A stretch of DNA of 64,000 bases from Onthophagus taurus (lineage: Eukaryota; Arthropoda; Insecta; Coleoptera; Scarabaeidae): the NCBI RefSeq assembly GCF_036711975.1, contig NW_027248940.1:4464001-4528000 (forward strand). Direction: 5' to 3'. The notes under the pieces are model-generated. The model saw nothing but the letters and a program-made list of their open reading frames with translations, did not search any database and was not told where the DNA came from. Each line of letters starts with the position of its first letter. Position 1 is the first letter of the stretch. Shown one piece after another: positions 40,498 to 53,292 of the stretch. The translations under genes and the position numbers were made by a program.

Positions 40498-41197
40498 AAA
40501 TGAAAAATCTGTTAATTTTTAAAAAATTTAAGTTAAATAAAATTATTAAACAACCATTATAATGTTATTGTTGTAATTTTTCTTGATTTCTTTAACTATA
40601 TCTGAACATTTATGACATTTTTCACCAATAAAATTTTATCTGAAATTATTTTTATGATTTTGAAAAAAATGTGTGTATTGGTTATCATTTTTGATTATAG
40701 TAATATTATTGAATGAGTATTTAGTTGTAGGAATTATATGATTGATAGAGATAATAAGTTTTAGAAAAAATGTTTCTTATGATTATCTTCTTCGTATAAT
40801 ATATTAAAAACAAAAGTAAGAGAATGAAAATACATATACATTTTTAATCGTAGTCGTATAATTATCAAATTATTCAAATTTTGAATATAAGAGAATATAA
40901 AGGTTTAAAAAAAAAAGTTTAATTCAGATGCCTTGGATTAGGCGATAAAAACATTTAATATAATTATAGTACACATTTCTTCTTTACATCTGTTTAATGA
41001 CTAACGACAAAAAAAATTCTAACAACTGATCTTGACCAATAGAAAAGCAGAGGAGTTGTCATACCGATATATGCTATCCTTTTTTGAACTTTCGTTTCTC
41101 TTTCAACGAATTTATTCCCACGAAACGGTCGAACAGCCTTAAAACAATAAATTTTGATTTTAATAAATCAAAACAACAGAAACATAATATGTTTCAC

Positions 41198-41960
41198 TTA
41201 CAAAGTGTGCTCAAGCTGATCGCCATTCGCTGCCAAACAGTGCTGAAACCGGCTTCTCACTTCATTATGAGTAACTTTTCTAAGAGTATCACGACTTATC
41301 GTATTACAAGCACCACGAATTTTTTGTTTAAGATGTTCAACGTTGTTTATGGGAGTACTATATATAATATTCTTGATTGTGCCCCATAAAAAGAAGTCCA
41401 TGCAGCTTAAGTCTGGTGACTTAACTGTCCAACGTATTGGGCCAGATCTTCCTATCCATCTCTCAGGATATACACGGTTCATATATTGCGTAACAATTGC
41501 AGAATTGTGATAGGGCGCTCCATCCATTTGAAACCATTCATTTTCCTGCATGAGAGGTATATCTTGCAATAAATCGGGCACTTCATTTTTTAAGAAATGG
41601 AGAAAGATTGGTCCATTAAAATTGTAATCGGAAAAATATGGATCCACTAAATATCGGTCGATTATGCCGCACCATACATTAATTCCAAAGTGGCCTTGAT
41701 TTTCGATTTCATTACATTAGGATTTTCAGTGGCCCAGTATCTTTCATTCTGCCTATTTGGAAGTACATTACTCACAAATCGATCCATAAAATGTAATTAT
41801 ATATCCTTCTATTGTAGTCTTCCAATATGGTCATATCCGCTAAAAAATCTATGCGTTTATTACGGTTATCTTCATTTAAAAGCTGCAAGTTCTTCAATTT
41901 GTATGCAAAATATCCGTTCTTCTTAAATTGTTTAAACCGACAAGTTGTGTTTATTCAGGT
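41198..41960 (-). pseudogene. mariner-like (DD34D) transposase fragment
   Basis: The minus-strand frame 41647-41198 contains Trp-Phe-Gln-Met-Asp-Gly-Ala-Pro-Tyr-His (second catalytic Asp) and, 34 residues on, Cys-Met-Asp-Phe-Phe-Leu-Trp (third Asp). Upstream to about 41960 more transposase-like sequence (Arg-Tyr-Trp-Ala-Thr-Glu-Asn-Pro-Asn) is present in broken frames. No N-terminal DNA-binding domain is visible. 41961-42240 is non-coding. Confidence 0.75.
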
Positions 41961-42535
41961 AGTTACACAAGGTGTTATAATCACCTGCATACTTTGAATT
42001 GTACTTATAATTTATTTTGTTATTTCTTGTAATTACAGTTGTAAAACACTGCATAATACGTGTTGGTTTATTTGACATAACCTAAAAACCCTACATAAAA
42101 TTAAGATCGAAGTTTGATTTAAAATACAAACTTACACATGTATCTCAGCAATTAATGAGAAATTATATTTAGAGAATTTTCCTAACTATAGGTTATATAA
42201 AACAAATAAAGTTTTATATGTTTATAATGGTCAAAAAGTTAAACCAAAAAGATGTAAACTTTAATTTTTTTGTGATTAGAAATGGTGGCCCACCAATCGT
42301 TGGTAGAGTTTTTCATTTCACGACTGTTTTTAAACCAAATTAACAAATGGTATTATGTGAAAGTATCTTTTCTATATTGTTTAATTAATTAAATACTCTA
42401 TGCAGTTATTTTTGTATAAAAATTTATTTTTAATAATCTGTTTTAAATTAAATTAACAAAATAGTGCTTATTTTCAACGCACGAAATTATTGGCACAGTT
42501 AAAAAACAACTATTTTAAAACTGCCTTAAACTAAA

Positions 42536-43570
42536 TTAGTATTTTGTAGGTAACCCTTTTTGTTTGATAACGGCCTCCAAACGCCTTGGCATGGAGTGAA
42601 CCAAATTTTGGGTTGTTTTCTGCTCAATATTGTACCACTCCTCTAACAATGCCTGTTTCAGCTCCAACCTGTTAGTAATTGGAAGCTTTTTGACCCGTCT
42701 ATCCAATTCCTCCCACAAATGTTCAATCGGATTAAGATCTGGAGACTGCGGTGGGTGTGGTAAGACATGTGGGGTATTATATGCCAGCCACATACGCACG
42801 ATATGAGCCGAATGCTTTGGGTCATTATCGTGTTGAAATGTGTACGTGGGCGACAAATTTAACTTTTTGACACTTTTATGGAGGTTTTCTTTTAAAATAT
42901 TTAAATAAACTGACTTATCCATAATACCGTCTATAAATACTAACTCGCCTACCCCTGCAGCTGACATGAAGCCCCACACCATCACCCCTCCTCCACCATG
43001 TTTCACTGTTGGTGCAAGGTTTTCTTTATCAAACGCTGTATTGGCTCTTCTCCATACTTTAATACGACCATCAGATCGGAAAATGTTGAACTTACTCTCA
43101 TCTGAGAATAGTACTTGATCCCAGAATGTATTTGGTTTATTCTTATATTCCTTTGCGTACGCCAGGCGCTTCTTTTGGTTACGTACAGATATTAGTGGCT
43201 TTCGCCTCGCAACACGCGCACTATAACCAGCCTCGTGTAGTACTCTTCTGACGGTTATGGGATGAATATCTTTACCAAAATCTTGTTTTACTTCAGTAGC
43301 AATCTGTGTTGACGTTATTTTTGGATCTGCTTTGACTTTTCGGATAATCTGCTTGCGTTCCCGATCGTTTAATGTTCGGGGACGGCCAGTACGCTTAATA
43401 CTTTTGAAATTTGATGCTTTTTTAAATCGGTCAATAACACTGCGAATAGTATATCGGCTTCTGTTCGTTATTTCCCCAATTTCAGTATACGATCTGCCTT
43501 GGTTGTGCAAATGAAGAATTATTTTGCGCTCTGATTCTGTTGTTTCTTTCTGTTTTCGACCCATTTTCAT
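42536..43570 (-). CDS. Tc1-like transposase, intact frame
   Basis: 344 codons without interruption. Residues 1-110 form paired helix-turn-helix DNA-binding domains (Arg-Ser-Tyr-Thr-Glu-Ile-Gly-Glu-Ile; Gly-Arg-Pro-Arg linker; Ile-Thr-Ser-Thr-Gln-Ile-Ala). The catalytic triad is Leu-Phe-Ser-Asp-Glu-Ser, Gln-His-Asn-Asp-type Asp in Phe-Gln-His-Asp-Asn-Asp-Pro, and Asp-Leu-Asn-Pro-Ile-Glu-His-Leu-Trp, i.e. DD34E. Gly-Gly-Gly-Gly-Val-Met-Val-Trp is also typical. Length is normal for Tc1. I chose ATG 43570 (Met-Lys-Met-Gly-Arg); the second Met is equally possible. The 3' flank (42240-42500) matches a deleted derivative at 51300-51583. Full terminal repeats are not visible. Confidence 0.9.
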   Translation of the reverse strand: MKMGRKQKETTESERKIILHLHNQGRSYTEIGEITNRSRYTIRSVIDRFKKASNFKSIKRTGRPRTLNDRERKQIIRKVKADPKITSTQIATEVKQDFGKDIHPITVRRVLHEAGYSARVARRKPLISVRNQKKRLAYAKEYKNKPNTFWDQVLFSDESKFNIFRSDGRIKVWRRANTAFDKENLAPTVKHGGGGVMVWGFMSAAGVGELVFIDGIMDKSVYLNILKENLHKSVKKLNLSPTYTFQHDNDPKHSAHIVRMWLAYNTPHVLPHPPQSPDLNPIEHLWEELDRRVKKLPITNRLELKQALLEEWYNIEQKTTQNLVHSMPRRLEAVIKQKGLPTKY

Positions 43571-44187
43571 ATTTAACTAATACTTTAGTTGATAAAGACA
43601 AGATGGAATTCGATTTAAAAATTAAATTAACTGTCAATAGGGGGAAATACGAACACACAGTTAGGATATTTGACATTTTGGCTAAGCATATAATGTACAG
43701 CTCTGTTCAGATTTAATGCGAATCGTGCGCTGTTAGCTCCGACATGACGCTGGTACTGGAAGAAGACGGAGACATCTTTTGTTTCTATTCAATTCGATTT
43801 CTGAGACTAAAGGAAGTTACCCTCTTCCTTAACCCAGGTAAAACTGTCCCAGTTTGAAGTGGGCCGAAGAATGGATCACCGTTTTTTTAAATGTGTTAAT
43901 TTTATTTTATTTTAAATCTTTTTTGATATTTTTAAGAACAACAAATACACGATTTTTTATATGTTCATCTAATAAATGATTTTAGAGTATTTCTATAAAT
44001 AAAACGTCAGATAAAAATCTCAGTAATATAATTAATATAATATAAAACTTATAAATAAAGCTTTATGAAACTCTCCTTCAAATTTTAAATAGAATTATTC
44101 AATATCAAAATTAAGTGCATTCAAATTTGTCCGTTTTCTTAAATACAACATGCCTCGTATTCCTGGTCAACGAGAGTCAGGTTTGAC

Positions 44188-44430
44188 TTGACTACGAGGC
44201 GAGCAACCTTGTATCCAGAAGGGATCATCACGATTGTCCAAGACAATTCACCCGTGCATTCTTCAAGAATTGTTCATGATTGGTTTGACGATCATAATGA
44301 GGTTAGGCGAATACCCTGGCCAGCGCGGTCACCTGATCTTAACCCAATCGAAAATCTATGGGCTTTAAATTCGATGTCCACCAGATTGCAATGTTGCATA
44401 GAGAATAATGGGTATTATACAAAATACTGA
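44188..44430 (+). pseudogene. Tc1-like transposase C-terminal fragment (second family)
   Basis: Encodes Ile-Val-Gln-Asp-Asn-Ser-Pro-Val-His (second Asp) and Asp-Leu-Asn-Pro-Ile-Glu-Asn-Leu-Trp (catalytic Glu), then stops. It differs clearly from the intact transposase next door. The first third of the protein is absent. 43571-44187 between the two holds the 5' part of the Tc1 element and otherwise non-coding sequence. Confidence 0.75.
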
Positions 44431-44700
44431 TAATATTTGATGGTATAATGGACCTTATAGAATTCTCCCCAATTAGATTATTATAATATTTATTATATTT
44501 TATATGTATAATAATATATTATATTTTTTGTTATATAGGAGTATTATATTTTATTATATTGATTTTTGATTTTATTATATTAAAATAGTTTGCGATATAT
44601 TTCAATATATAGTTTATATATAACTTACTATCAATATATAATTTTCATTTACTATAGGAATGGGGTCATACACGATTTTTTTTTTATTATATTTTCTGAA
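44430..44700. repeat. TATA-rich low-complexity stretch
   Basis: Almost pure A/T with repeated ATTATATTTTATTATATT motifs between about 44475 and 44645. No gene. Confidence 0.7.
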
Positions 44701-44727
44701 AGTTTGTATAAAAATATAGTTACCGTT

Positions 44728-47700
44728 TGTTTAGGCAACCCAAATAACGAACCAAATTTTATGTAACCATGACAATTTTGTCGATTTTCAAATGTTACAA
44801 ATAAAACAAGCAGCCATTATTGTATTCGTTATTAAAACGACGCCTTTTATTCGATCCTCTGAAGAACTTAACTTAGAACCCCAATTCAAGTAAGAAATTT
44901 CCAATTTTCCTTTCGAACCAACACCTACAATTATTCCCGACATTTGTCGCGCGAACATTTGGTCCTTCGAGCCGGATTGTCGGTATTACCGGATTGTCGG
45001 TATTTTCTCTTTTCCCCGGTTATCGGAAACATCTTCGCCAGCGTGCGTTGTTGGGCCCTTCGTTGCCGCGCTTTAATTCCCGGTACCTTGGGGTGATCCG
45101 GACGCACGACGCTGTTTCCGAGATTCCTTTTCCCTTAATTTATATTTAATTTCGTTTATTTTGAATTTATTTATTCACCATGACAACGACAACTGATAAA
45201 TTACAAAAGGCCGTTTTAAAAAGGACTAGTTTGCTTAATAGATTAAATGAAACTCTTACCTACGGCCAAAACTTGATCTCGGAAGAAGATAAATGTATCT
45301 TTTCTGCACGGGCAGACCGCGTTGATACTGTTTATGATCAATTTCAAGACATTCACAACCAGATCATGGGTTTTATCTCAGATGGTGACTTCCCACAACA
45401 TGATGAGGTAAGGAAAGAAGTTGATAAAGCTTATTTTACCATCAAATCGATCCTTATAAAAAATAAATCGTCACCTGCACCTATTCCTATTCCGCAATCA
45501 TGTCCAAAACTAAACAAAATCATAATTCCTGTTTTTGACGGCAATTACAAAAATTGGCCGACCTTTTTCGATTTATTTAATACAATGATTAATGACAATG
45601 ATTCATTATCAGCCGTAGCCAAATATCAATATCTTCTCACTTCACTGTCCGGAGAAGCGTTAAATTTAATAAAAGGTCTTCCTGTGACCAATGACAACTA
45701 TATAATTGCCTATAACTCGTTAAAGGGGAGGTACCAGAATAAACGTCATCTTGCTACTTTATATTTTAACGAGATCGTTGCTCTGAAACCAATACAAGAA
45801 GAGTCATCGAAATCTTTTAGGTTTTTAATAGATACCTTCAAAGAAAATATAGACGGTTTTCGGATGCTTAATTTTCCCGTTGATCAATGGGACTTTCTTT
45901 TGTTTAATATTCTTCTTCAGAAGTTAAACATTTCTACAAAAACCAAGTTTGAATCCGAACATACCACCTTTGAAATTCCAACATACCTTCAATTAATTAA
46001 TTTCCTAGAAAACCAAGCAAAGGCTTTCGATTCAGTGTTACTCACATCTGATAAACTTTCCATGAACAAAAACAAACCTTTTCAAAATTATCGTGGCAAA
46101 ACATCGGTTAACCTCAAAACTGAAGATGTAAAACTATCTTTTAAATGCATATTATGCCCAGAATCACATTCAATATATCGTTGTTCTAAGTTTCTTGCAA
46201 AATCAGCTTCAGAAAGATTATCCATAGCAAGAGATCACAATCTCTGTCGCAACTGCTTAAACAAAAATCACAATACAAGTTCTTGTACATCCAATTATCG
46301 CTGTCATTCCTGCGATCAACGTCATCACACATTGCTACATTTTGAAACTAAGAAGCAACCAACTATGCATGTAGGGACGACTGCATGTAATAATGGCAAC
46401 GTATCCATAGAAGGCGCTAATCATCAGGTCATTTTACCTATCGCGTTCGTACAGATTCGTGATCATTTTGGTCGACTTCATTTGGCAAGAGCTTTATTAG
46501 ACTCCGGGAGCATGTCTAATTTTATTACCACCAAACTATCGCAAAGACTTCGGTTGCCACGTAAAAGTCATTCATTGGAGATTCATGGATTGAACTCTAT
46601 GACATCAATTTGTAATAAGGGCATCGTTAATTGCAAGATTCAATCTTGTCAATCCCAAAATTTCTCTTGTGATCTGAAAGCCATTGTTACTCCGTCTATT
46701 TGTTCTGCTCAACCTTCATTATCACGTATCATTAATTCTTACGATCATCTTAAATGTTTGGATTTTCATCCTGAACATAATACCTCAGTCAAAGATGTTG
46801 ATCTACTATTGGGAGCAGAATTAGTTCCTCAAATTTTTACTGGTGGTCGTGTCTGCGGTGGTCAGAACGATCCTATTGCTTTACATTCCGTCTTTGGATG
46901 GATATTAATGGGAAAATCTCAATTATCGACATCGACTTCATTATCAACTTGCGTTTCTACGACTGATGATTCTATTGATTCAGTAATTCAACGTTTTTGG
47001 GAATTGGAATCAATTTCTGAAAATAAAACAATGTCTTTAGAAGAAGAACAATGTGAAGATCACTACAAGAATACTTATCGACGAGACGTATCCGGAAGAT
47101 TCATCGTATCTTTACCCTTCAAGAAGGATGAATCTGTTCTGGGAAATTCATACAACATCGCCTTAAAAAGATTTACTTTATTGGAAAATCGCCTACTGAA
47201 AAATGTGTCGTTACATAAAAAATACGTTGATTTCATGAGAGATTATCTTGAGACTAATCATATGTCCCTCATTCCTTCTCCAGATATTACGTCTATTAAA
47301 TATTATATTCCTCATCATTGCATAATTCGTGATGATAATCAATTGTCAAAATTTAGAGTAGTCTTTGATGCCTCTGCGTTATCATCTAATGGCAAATCGT
47401 TAAATGATGTTCTGTTGATTGGTCCAAAATTGCAACAGAGTATCGTTAATATTTTAATCAATTTCCGATTTTTTAAATACGCATTCACTTGTGATATTCA
47501 GCAGATGTACCGGCAGATTTTAATCTCCCCTTCAGATCGAACATTTCAAAACATTTTATGGCGTTTTTCCCCTGAAGAACCGGTACAGTCATATCAATTA
47601 AACACGGTTACTTATGGCGTTTCTTCAGCACCGTTCTTAGCTCTCAGAACAATTCTTGAATTGGCTAATGTGTACTCAAATGACTATCCTAAAGCTTCCC

Positions 47701-50609
47701 ATGTACTGAAACACAACGTTTACGTTGATGACATTGTCACTGGAGCTTCCACTATTAATGAGACACTTACGCTACAACAAGAATTAATAAACCTTCTCAA
47801 CAAAGGCGGGTTTAAATTAAGAAAATGGGCCAGTAACAACCTTGATGTTCTAACTGCGGTTTCCGAATCCGATTTACAACGACCCATCTCCATGGACTAT
47901 GATGAAACATGTTCCGTTAAGGTCCTCGGTCTTCAGTGGGATCCTTGCTCCGATCAGTTTTCCTTTTCATATACATCCCATGAATCACCTTGCAATAAGA
48001 GAACCATCTTATCAGACATTGCTAGGATTTTTGATCCGCTCGGATTTCTAACACCATGCACATTTAAAGCCAAGCATTTCATTCAACAATTATGGTCCCT
48101 TCATCTCGATTGGGATGAATCGCCCCCGTCAAGCATCCATTCCGAATGGAAAACCTTTAAACATAATCTTAGTTTATTATCCGATATTCATTTACCTCGT
48201 TTGATCATTCCTGATCAACCCGAACACATCCAACTTCACCTTTTCTGTGATGCATCGCAAACGGGTTACTGCGCTGTCGCATACCTTAGATGTTCCACAT
48301 CCAATCTCATAACGACTTCGTTCGTTTGCGCCAAATCACGTGTGGCCCCTTTAAAGACGATTTCAGTCCCTCGACTGGAACTTTGTGGAGCCACCTTGTT
48401 GGCCGATTTATTTTCATCAATCACCAACACACTGTCGAATTTACCTGTCGATTTAGTCGTTGCGTGGACCGATTCACAAGTGGTACTTCACTGGCTTCAT
48501 TCAGCTCCGTGTAGATGGAAAATCTTCGTAGCCAACAGAGTCTCTCATATACAAAACGCATTACCTCCCTCATCGTGGCGTTATGTGCCTTCTCATGATA
48601 ATCCAGCCGATTGTGGTTCCCGTGGTTTATGTCCAAGTCAATTGTCATCTTTTAATCTTTGGTGGAATGGTCCATCATGGTTGAAAGAAGATTCCGATCA
48701 GTGGCCAGTTAACCCCATTTTCAAATATGAAAATAATGAAGCAATTGCTAAAGAGAGCAAACCTATTTTAGTAAATTGTGGGGAAAATCAAACACATTTT
48801 CTGGATCACTTACTTACTAAATTTTCTTCCTTATCAAAAATCCAAAGAATTATTTCGTACATAAGACGGTTTATTCTACTTTCTAAGAAAAACCGCAACG
48901 TTAATTTATTCTCATCATTTTCACAATTTGAACTGCAAGATTCACTTCATGTTCTCATAAAACATGTTCAAAATCAACATTTTTCGTGTGTCTTCAATGC
49001 TCTTATCAAAAACCAGTTGGTAACAAAACCCTTTCGTAAACTCACACCCTTCATCGATCGTGACGGGTTGCTCAGGGTGGGTGGACGATTAAGACATTCG
49101 GATATACCATACGAACATAAACATCCTTTATTACTGCCGTGTGATTCAAGACTAAGTGAATTAATAATCGAAACAATTCATCGTGAATATTTACATCCTG
49201 GTCAACGCACCCTTCATGGATTATTGGCTCAACGGTATTGGATCCTGTCTCCGCGAAGAGCAATCCATCGCGTGTTATTTAAATGCATCAGATGTTTCCG
49301 GATGAATCCACGGCCACAAGTTCCATTGATGGCCGGCCTACCAAAGTACAGAATATCAGAAGTGAAGGCATTCTCAGCAGCAGGAGTCGATTTTGCAGGT
49401 CCCATACGCACTACCATGAACTGATCACGGGGATCTCGTTCTGTAAAATCGTATCTGTGTATTTTTCTTTGTATGTCTACTAAAGCTGTTCATCTGGAGT
49501 TGGTTACAGATCTTACGACTGATGCTTTCATCGCGGCTCTCCGAAGATTCCTCTCTAGAAGAGGGAATTGCATCAATTTGTATAGTGACCAAGGAACTAA
49601 TTTTATTGGAGCGAACAACAAGTTAAAAGAGATTGCCGAAGCTACTGGTTCGACTTTCGGCATTCAGTGGCATTTCCACCCTCCAGGAGCACCTCACTTT
49701 AACGGATTGGTTGAAGCTGGGGTCAAATCTGTGAAGAGTCATTTATTAAGAGTAATTGGAGAACAAATACTTACCTTCGAAGAAGTGTACACGGTGATAA
49801 CTCAAATCGAAGCAGTGTTAAACTCAAGACCGTTATGCCCTTTGTCAAGCGATCCCAACGACTTGCTGCCCTTGACACCATCACATTTTTTATGTTTGGA
49901 ACCGTTAAATGTGGAATTACCTAGTCCAGACTTTACCAAGAGTCCAATAAACCGTCTCGACCGTTGGAATTTGCTGCAGCGTATGGTACAAGATTTTTGG
50001 GGCCGTTGGCGGACTGAATATCTACATACCTTGCAGCAACGTATGAAATGGAACAAAATCACTCCTATGATTAAAATGGGAGACATGGTGGTCATTAAGG
50101 ATGAACAGCGTCCCCCATTGCAATGGACGATCGGACGCGTAGTGGAAATGCATCCAGCGCAAGATGGCGTTGTACGGGTAGTGGTTGTGAAGACCGCTAA
50201 CGGAAGATTAATGCGCCCCGTCGCAAAGTTATCTGTATTACCCGTCAATTGAATTTTGTATTTTATTTCTTTTCGCTATTTATTTATTTGTTTTCTTTTT
50301 TAATTCATCATTGTATTTTGTATTGTTATTATTATTCAAATATTAATTGTTAAAAAATAATATTTTTTGGTGGGTGGAATGTTTAGGCAACCCAAATAAC
50401 GAACCAAATTTTATGTAACCATGACAATTTTGTCGATTTTCAAATGTTACAAATAAAACAAGCAGCCATTATTGTATTCGTTATTAAAACGACGCCTTTT
50501 ATTCGATCCTCTGAAGAACTTAACTTAGAACCCCAATTCAAGTAAGAAATTTCCAATTTTCCTTTCGAACCAACACCTACAATTATTCCCGACATTTGTC
50601 GCGCGAACA
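44728..50609 (+). mobile_element. BEL/Pao LTR retrotransposon, very young
   Basis: A complete element: 230-bp LTRs at 44728-44957 and 50380-50609, identical by eye, starting TGTTTAGGCAACCC and ending GCGCGAACA. Target duplication CCGTT (44723-44727 and 50610-50614). A possible primer-binding site, TGGTCCTTCGAGCCGGA, lies just after the 5' LTR. The polypurine tract GGTGGGTGGAA lies just before the 3' LTR. One long gag-pol frame. LTR identity implies a very recent insertion. Confidence 0.95.
45180..50252 (+). pseudogene. BEL/Pao gag-pol polyprotein with a single in-frame stop
   Basis: One frame of about 1690 codons, interrupted only by TGA at 49422-49424 in the integrase. Domains in order: gag (about residues 1-300); CCHC-like knuckles (Cys-Arg-Asn-Cys ... 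His ... Cys and Cys-His-Ser-Cys, about 355-395); aspartic protease Ala-Leu-Leu-Asp-Ser-Gly-Ser (about 440); RT with Phe-Thr-Cys-Asp-Ile-Gln-Gln-Met and Tyr-Val-Asp-Asp-Ile-Val (about 850); RNase H (Leu-Phe-Cys-Asp-Ala-Ser); an integrase zinc domain (His-Pro-Gly-Gln ... Cys-Ile-Arg-Cys, about 1345-1375). The integrase core follows with Asp in Gly-Val-Asp-Phe-Ala-Gly, Asp in Tyr-Ser-Asp-Gln-Gly-Thr, Glu in Leu-Val-Glu-Ala-Gly, and a C-terminal DUF5641-type tail. The stop could be a mutation, a polymorphism or a sequencing error. Confidence 0.93.
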
Positions 50610-50830
50610 CCGTTATTTTTTTTTTGAATATTTTCGAACAAAATCATTGCTAAAAAAATTGTTGAAAATTTATATACCCATTTGCGCTTTTAAAATTCCC
50701 GCGTTGATGACGTACGTATCCACCTTTGCGTCCCCTGCTCCCCGCTCAAATGCGAGAAAGAGATGAACGTCATTTAGGTTGTATTGAAAAGAGATAGAGT
50801 GTTTGTAGGTTATGTTTATTATGTTTTGTT

Positions 50831-50865
50831 CATGGATGTAATAGAGACACTCTATTACATCCATG
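50831..50865. repeat. perfect 16-bp hairpin
   Basis: CATGGATGTAATAGAG (50831-50846), loop ACA, CTCTATTACATCCATG (50850-50865). It lies in a non-coding stretch (50610-51300) with no supported gene, a GC-richer part near 50700-50760 and AT-rich flanks. Confidence 0.8.
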
Positions 50866-51299
50866 GTTTTGTTTTGACACTGTCACACCGCAAGCGCTAT
50901 CTAACGGACAATTTAACTTGTTTTAGGCAGCGCGGTTCCTACGTCACAGAAAAGCCGCGAAATTATTTCGTTTGAATATTTGCTATTTTTCACTTCAAAT
51001 TACGCAAAATATAAAATTGATCAAAATATTTCTTTTACTTTGTGTTCATGCATATACTTGCATATATCGTTTGACGTAAAAATTTTCTCTAAATTTAATA
51101 AGTGTGTATAACCCCATTGTGTAAAGTAAATGGATTGCTTATACTTATTTATTTTCTTAATTTATTCGTTTGTGATTCAGTCATCTTGGCCATAAATCAC
51201 ATTGCCTGTTCGGAATTTTTACAACACTACAGAACAGGTAAAACCTGGATTGACTGCCGCGTGAACGTAGGTCGTTTCTAGTACAATTTTACGCCTCTA

Positions 51300-51583
51300 C
51301 GAGCGGCTCTTTTCGCATTATATCTGAACAGAACTGTACGTTTGTACCAATTGTTAAGTGTGCCAATAATTTTGTGCGTTGTAAATAAATACTATTTTGT
51401 TAATTTAATTTAAAACAGATTATTAAAAATAAATTTTTATACAAAAATAACTGCATAAGGTATTTAATCAATTAAACAATATAGGATAAATACTTTCACC
51501 TAATACCATTTGTTAATTTGGTTTAAAAACAGCCATAAAACGAAAAACGATTGCTGTGCCAATAATTAAGTGTGGCACTGTAG
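51300..51583 (+). mobile_element. internally deleted derivative of the Tc1 element
   Basis: 51300-51345 matches the inverse of about 43690-43735 (5' side of the Tc1 element) and 51355-51560 matches the inverse of about 42240-42490 (3' side), with the transposase gene missing. It ends TAAGTGTGGCACTGTA directly against the Gypsy pol. It may have removed or displaced the 5' half of that Gypsy element. Confidence 0.65.
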
Positions 51584-53292
51584 ATTAGTCAATGAAGGAA
51601 TACTAGAACCCGTTTCATTTTGTAAGTGGGGAACGCCAATTGTTCCTATTATAAAAAAAGATGGATCAGTGCGCATATGTGGAGATTTTAAGGTGACAAT
51701 AAATCCATGTTTGGAAATAGAAAGATATCCAATTCCCAGAATTGACGAACTTTTAAATTCAATGCAGGGTAGTGTTATATTTTCCAAAATAGATTTGTCT
51801 CAAGCATATCAACAAATATTATTAGAAGAAAATTCCAGAGAATTAACAACAATCTCAACACATAAAGGGTTGTTTAAATACACGAGGTTGCCATTCGGTA
51901 TAACTTCAGCACCGGCTCATTTTCAAAAAGTTATGGAAAGTTTGTTACAAGGTTTAGATTGTGTAATATGTTTTTACGATGATATTTTTATTGGAGGAAA
52001 AAACTTAACTGAACATATTGAAAATTTGAAAGCGGTTTTAAATAAACTTGAAAAAGCAGGATTTAAAATTAGAAATGATAAATGTATATTTTTCGAAAGT
52101 GAAATTTGTTATTTGGGTTACAAAATTGATAAAGATGGGTTACATACGACAAAAGAGAAAATAAAAGCAATTCAAGATGCCCCAATTCCCAAGTCGGTAA
52201 TCGAATTAAAATCATTTTTAGGGCTAGTAAATTATTACGCAAAATTTGTTCCAAATTTGTCAACGATTTTGTACCCTTTGTATCAGTTATTACAAAAGAA
52301 CGCCAAATGGGTTTGGTGTAATCAGTGTTCTCAAGCTTTTAATCAAGTTAAAGATATTTTAATTTCTGCGTCCGTTTTGGTACATTTCAATCCGGATCTG
52401 CCGCTTCAATTAACATGTGACGCTAGTAATTATGGTGTAGGTGCGGTGTTAGCACATATTTTTCCGAATGGGGAAGAAAAACCTATAGCTTTTGCATCAA
52501 AAAAGTTAAATTGAGCTGAAATGAGATATTCGCAAATAGAAAAGGAAGCGTTGGGTATCATATTTGGCGTCAGTAAATTCAATCAGTTTTTATATGGTAA
52601 TAAATTTACATTAGTTACTGACCATAAACCTTTAGTAACCATTTTTAATCCAATCAAGGGAATTCCGACCTTTTCCGCTAATCGGCTTAGACGTTGGGCT
52701 GTTATTCTTAGTAATTATGATTATAATATAAAATATGTAAAATCAGAGAAGAATATTGCAGATTCGTTATCAAGAATACCAATTAAAGATGATACAAAAT
52801 TAATTGATAAATGTTCAGTTGACTATATAAATTTTTTTGAAGGTAGTGACATGTCAATAGATTATGAGCATATTAAAAATGAAACTGGTTTAGATAGAAT
52901 TTTGAAAGAGTTAAAAAAATTTATTAAATATGGTTGGAATAATAAAGAAATAAATAAAGAGATATTTTAACTTTCGTAATGAATTAACAATAAACTATGG
53001 AGTGATTTTGTGGAATAACAAAATTGTGGTTCCATATACGCTTCGGCGAAAATTATTAGATGAATTACATTCTATTCATATGGGAGCTGCTAAAATGAAA
53101 GAAATGGCGCGTAATTACTTTTGGTGGCTTGGATTAAACAGTGATATAGAGAAAAAAGCACACAATTGTGAAAATTGTAGAGCAGTTAAAGATAATCCAC
53201 CGAAGCATCAACTTCATTTATGGGAATGGCCACGGGAACCTTGGTCTAGATTACATATTGACTATTTTGGTCCTATATATAATAGATATTTT
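51584..53292 (+). pseudogene. Gypsy pol: reverse transcriptase, RNase H, integrase zinc domain
   Basis: RT from Leu-Val-Asn-Glu-Gly-Ile-Leu-Glu-Pro with Ser-Lys-Ile-Asp-Leu-Ser-Gln-Ala-Tyr (motif A), Phe-Tyr-Asp-Asp-Ile-Phe (catalytic) and Leu-Gly-Leu-Val-Asn-Tyr-Tyr. RNase H (Leu-Thr-Cys-Asp-Ala-Ser ... Ile-Glu-Lys-Glu-Ala-Leu ... Thr-Asp-His-Lys-Pro-Leu ... Ile-Ala-Asp-Ser-Leu-Ser) is crossed by a TGA stop at 52512. Another stop at 52970 precedes the integrase zinc domain (His-Met-Gly-Ala-Ala-Lys ... Cys-Glu-Asn-Cys, 53002-53280). The frame continues into the integrase core at Tyr-Phe-Gly-Pro, where the non-LTR insertion sits. Confidence 0.9.
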
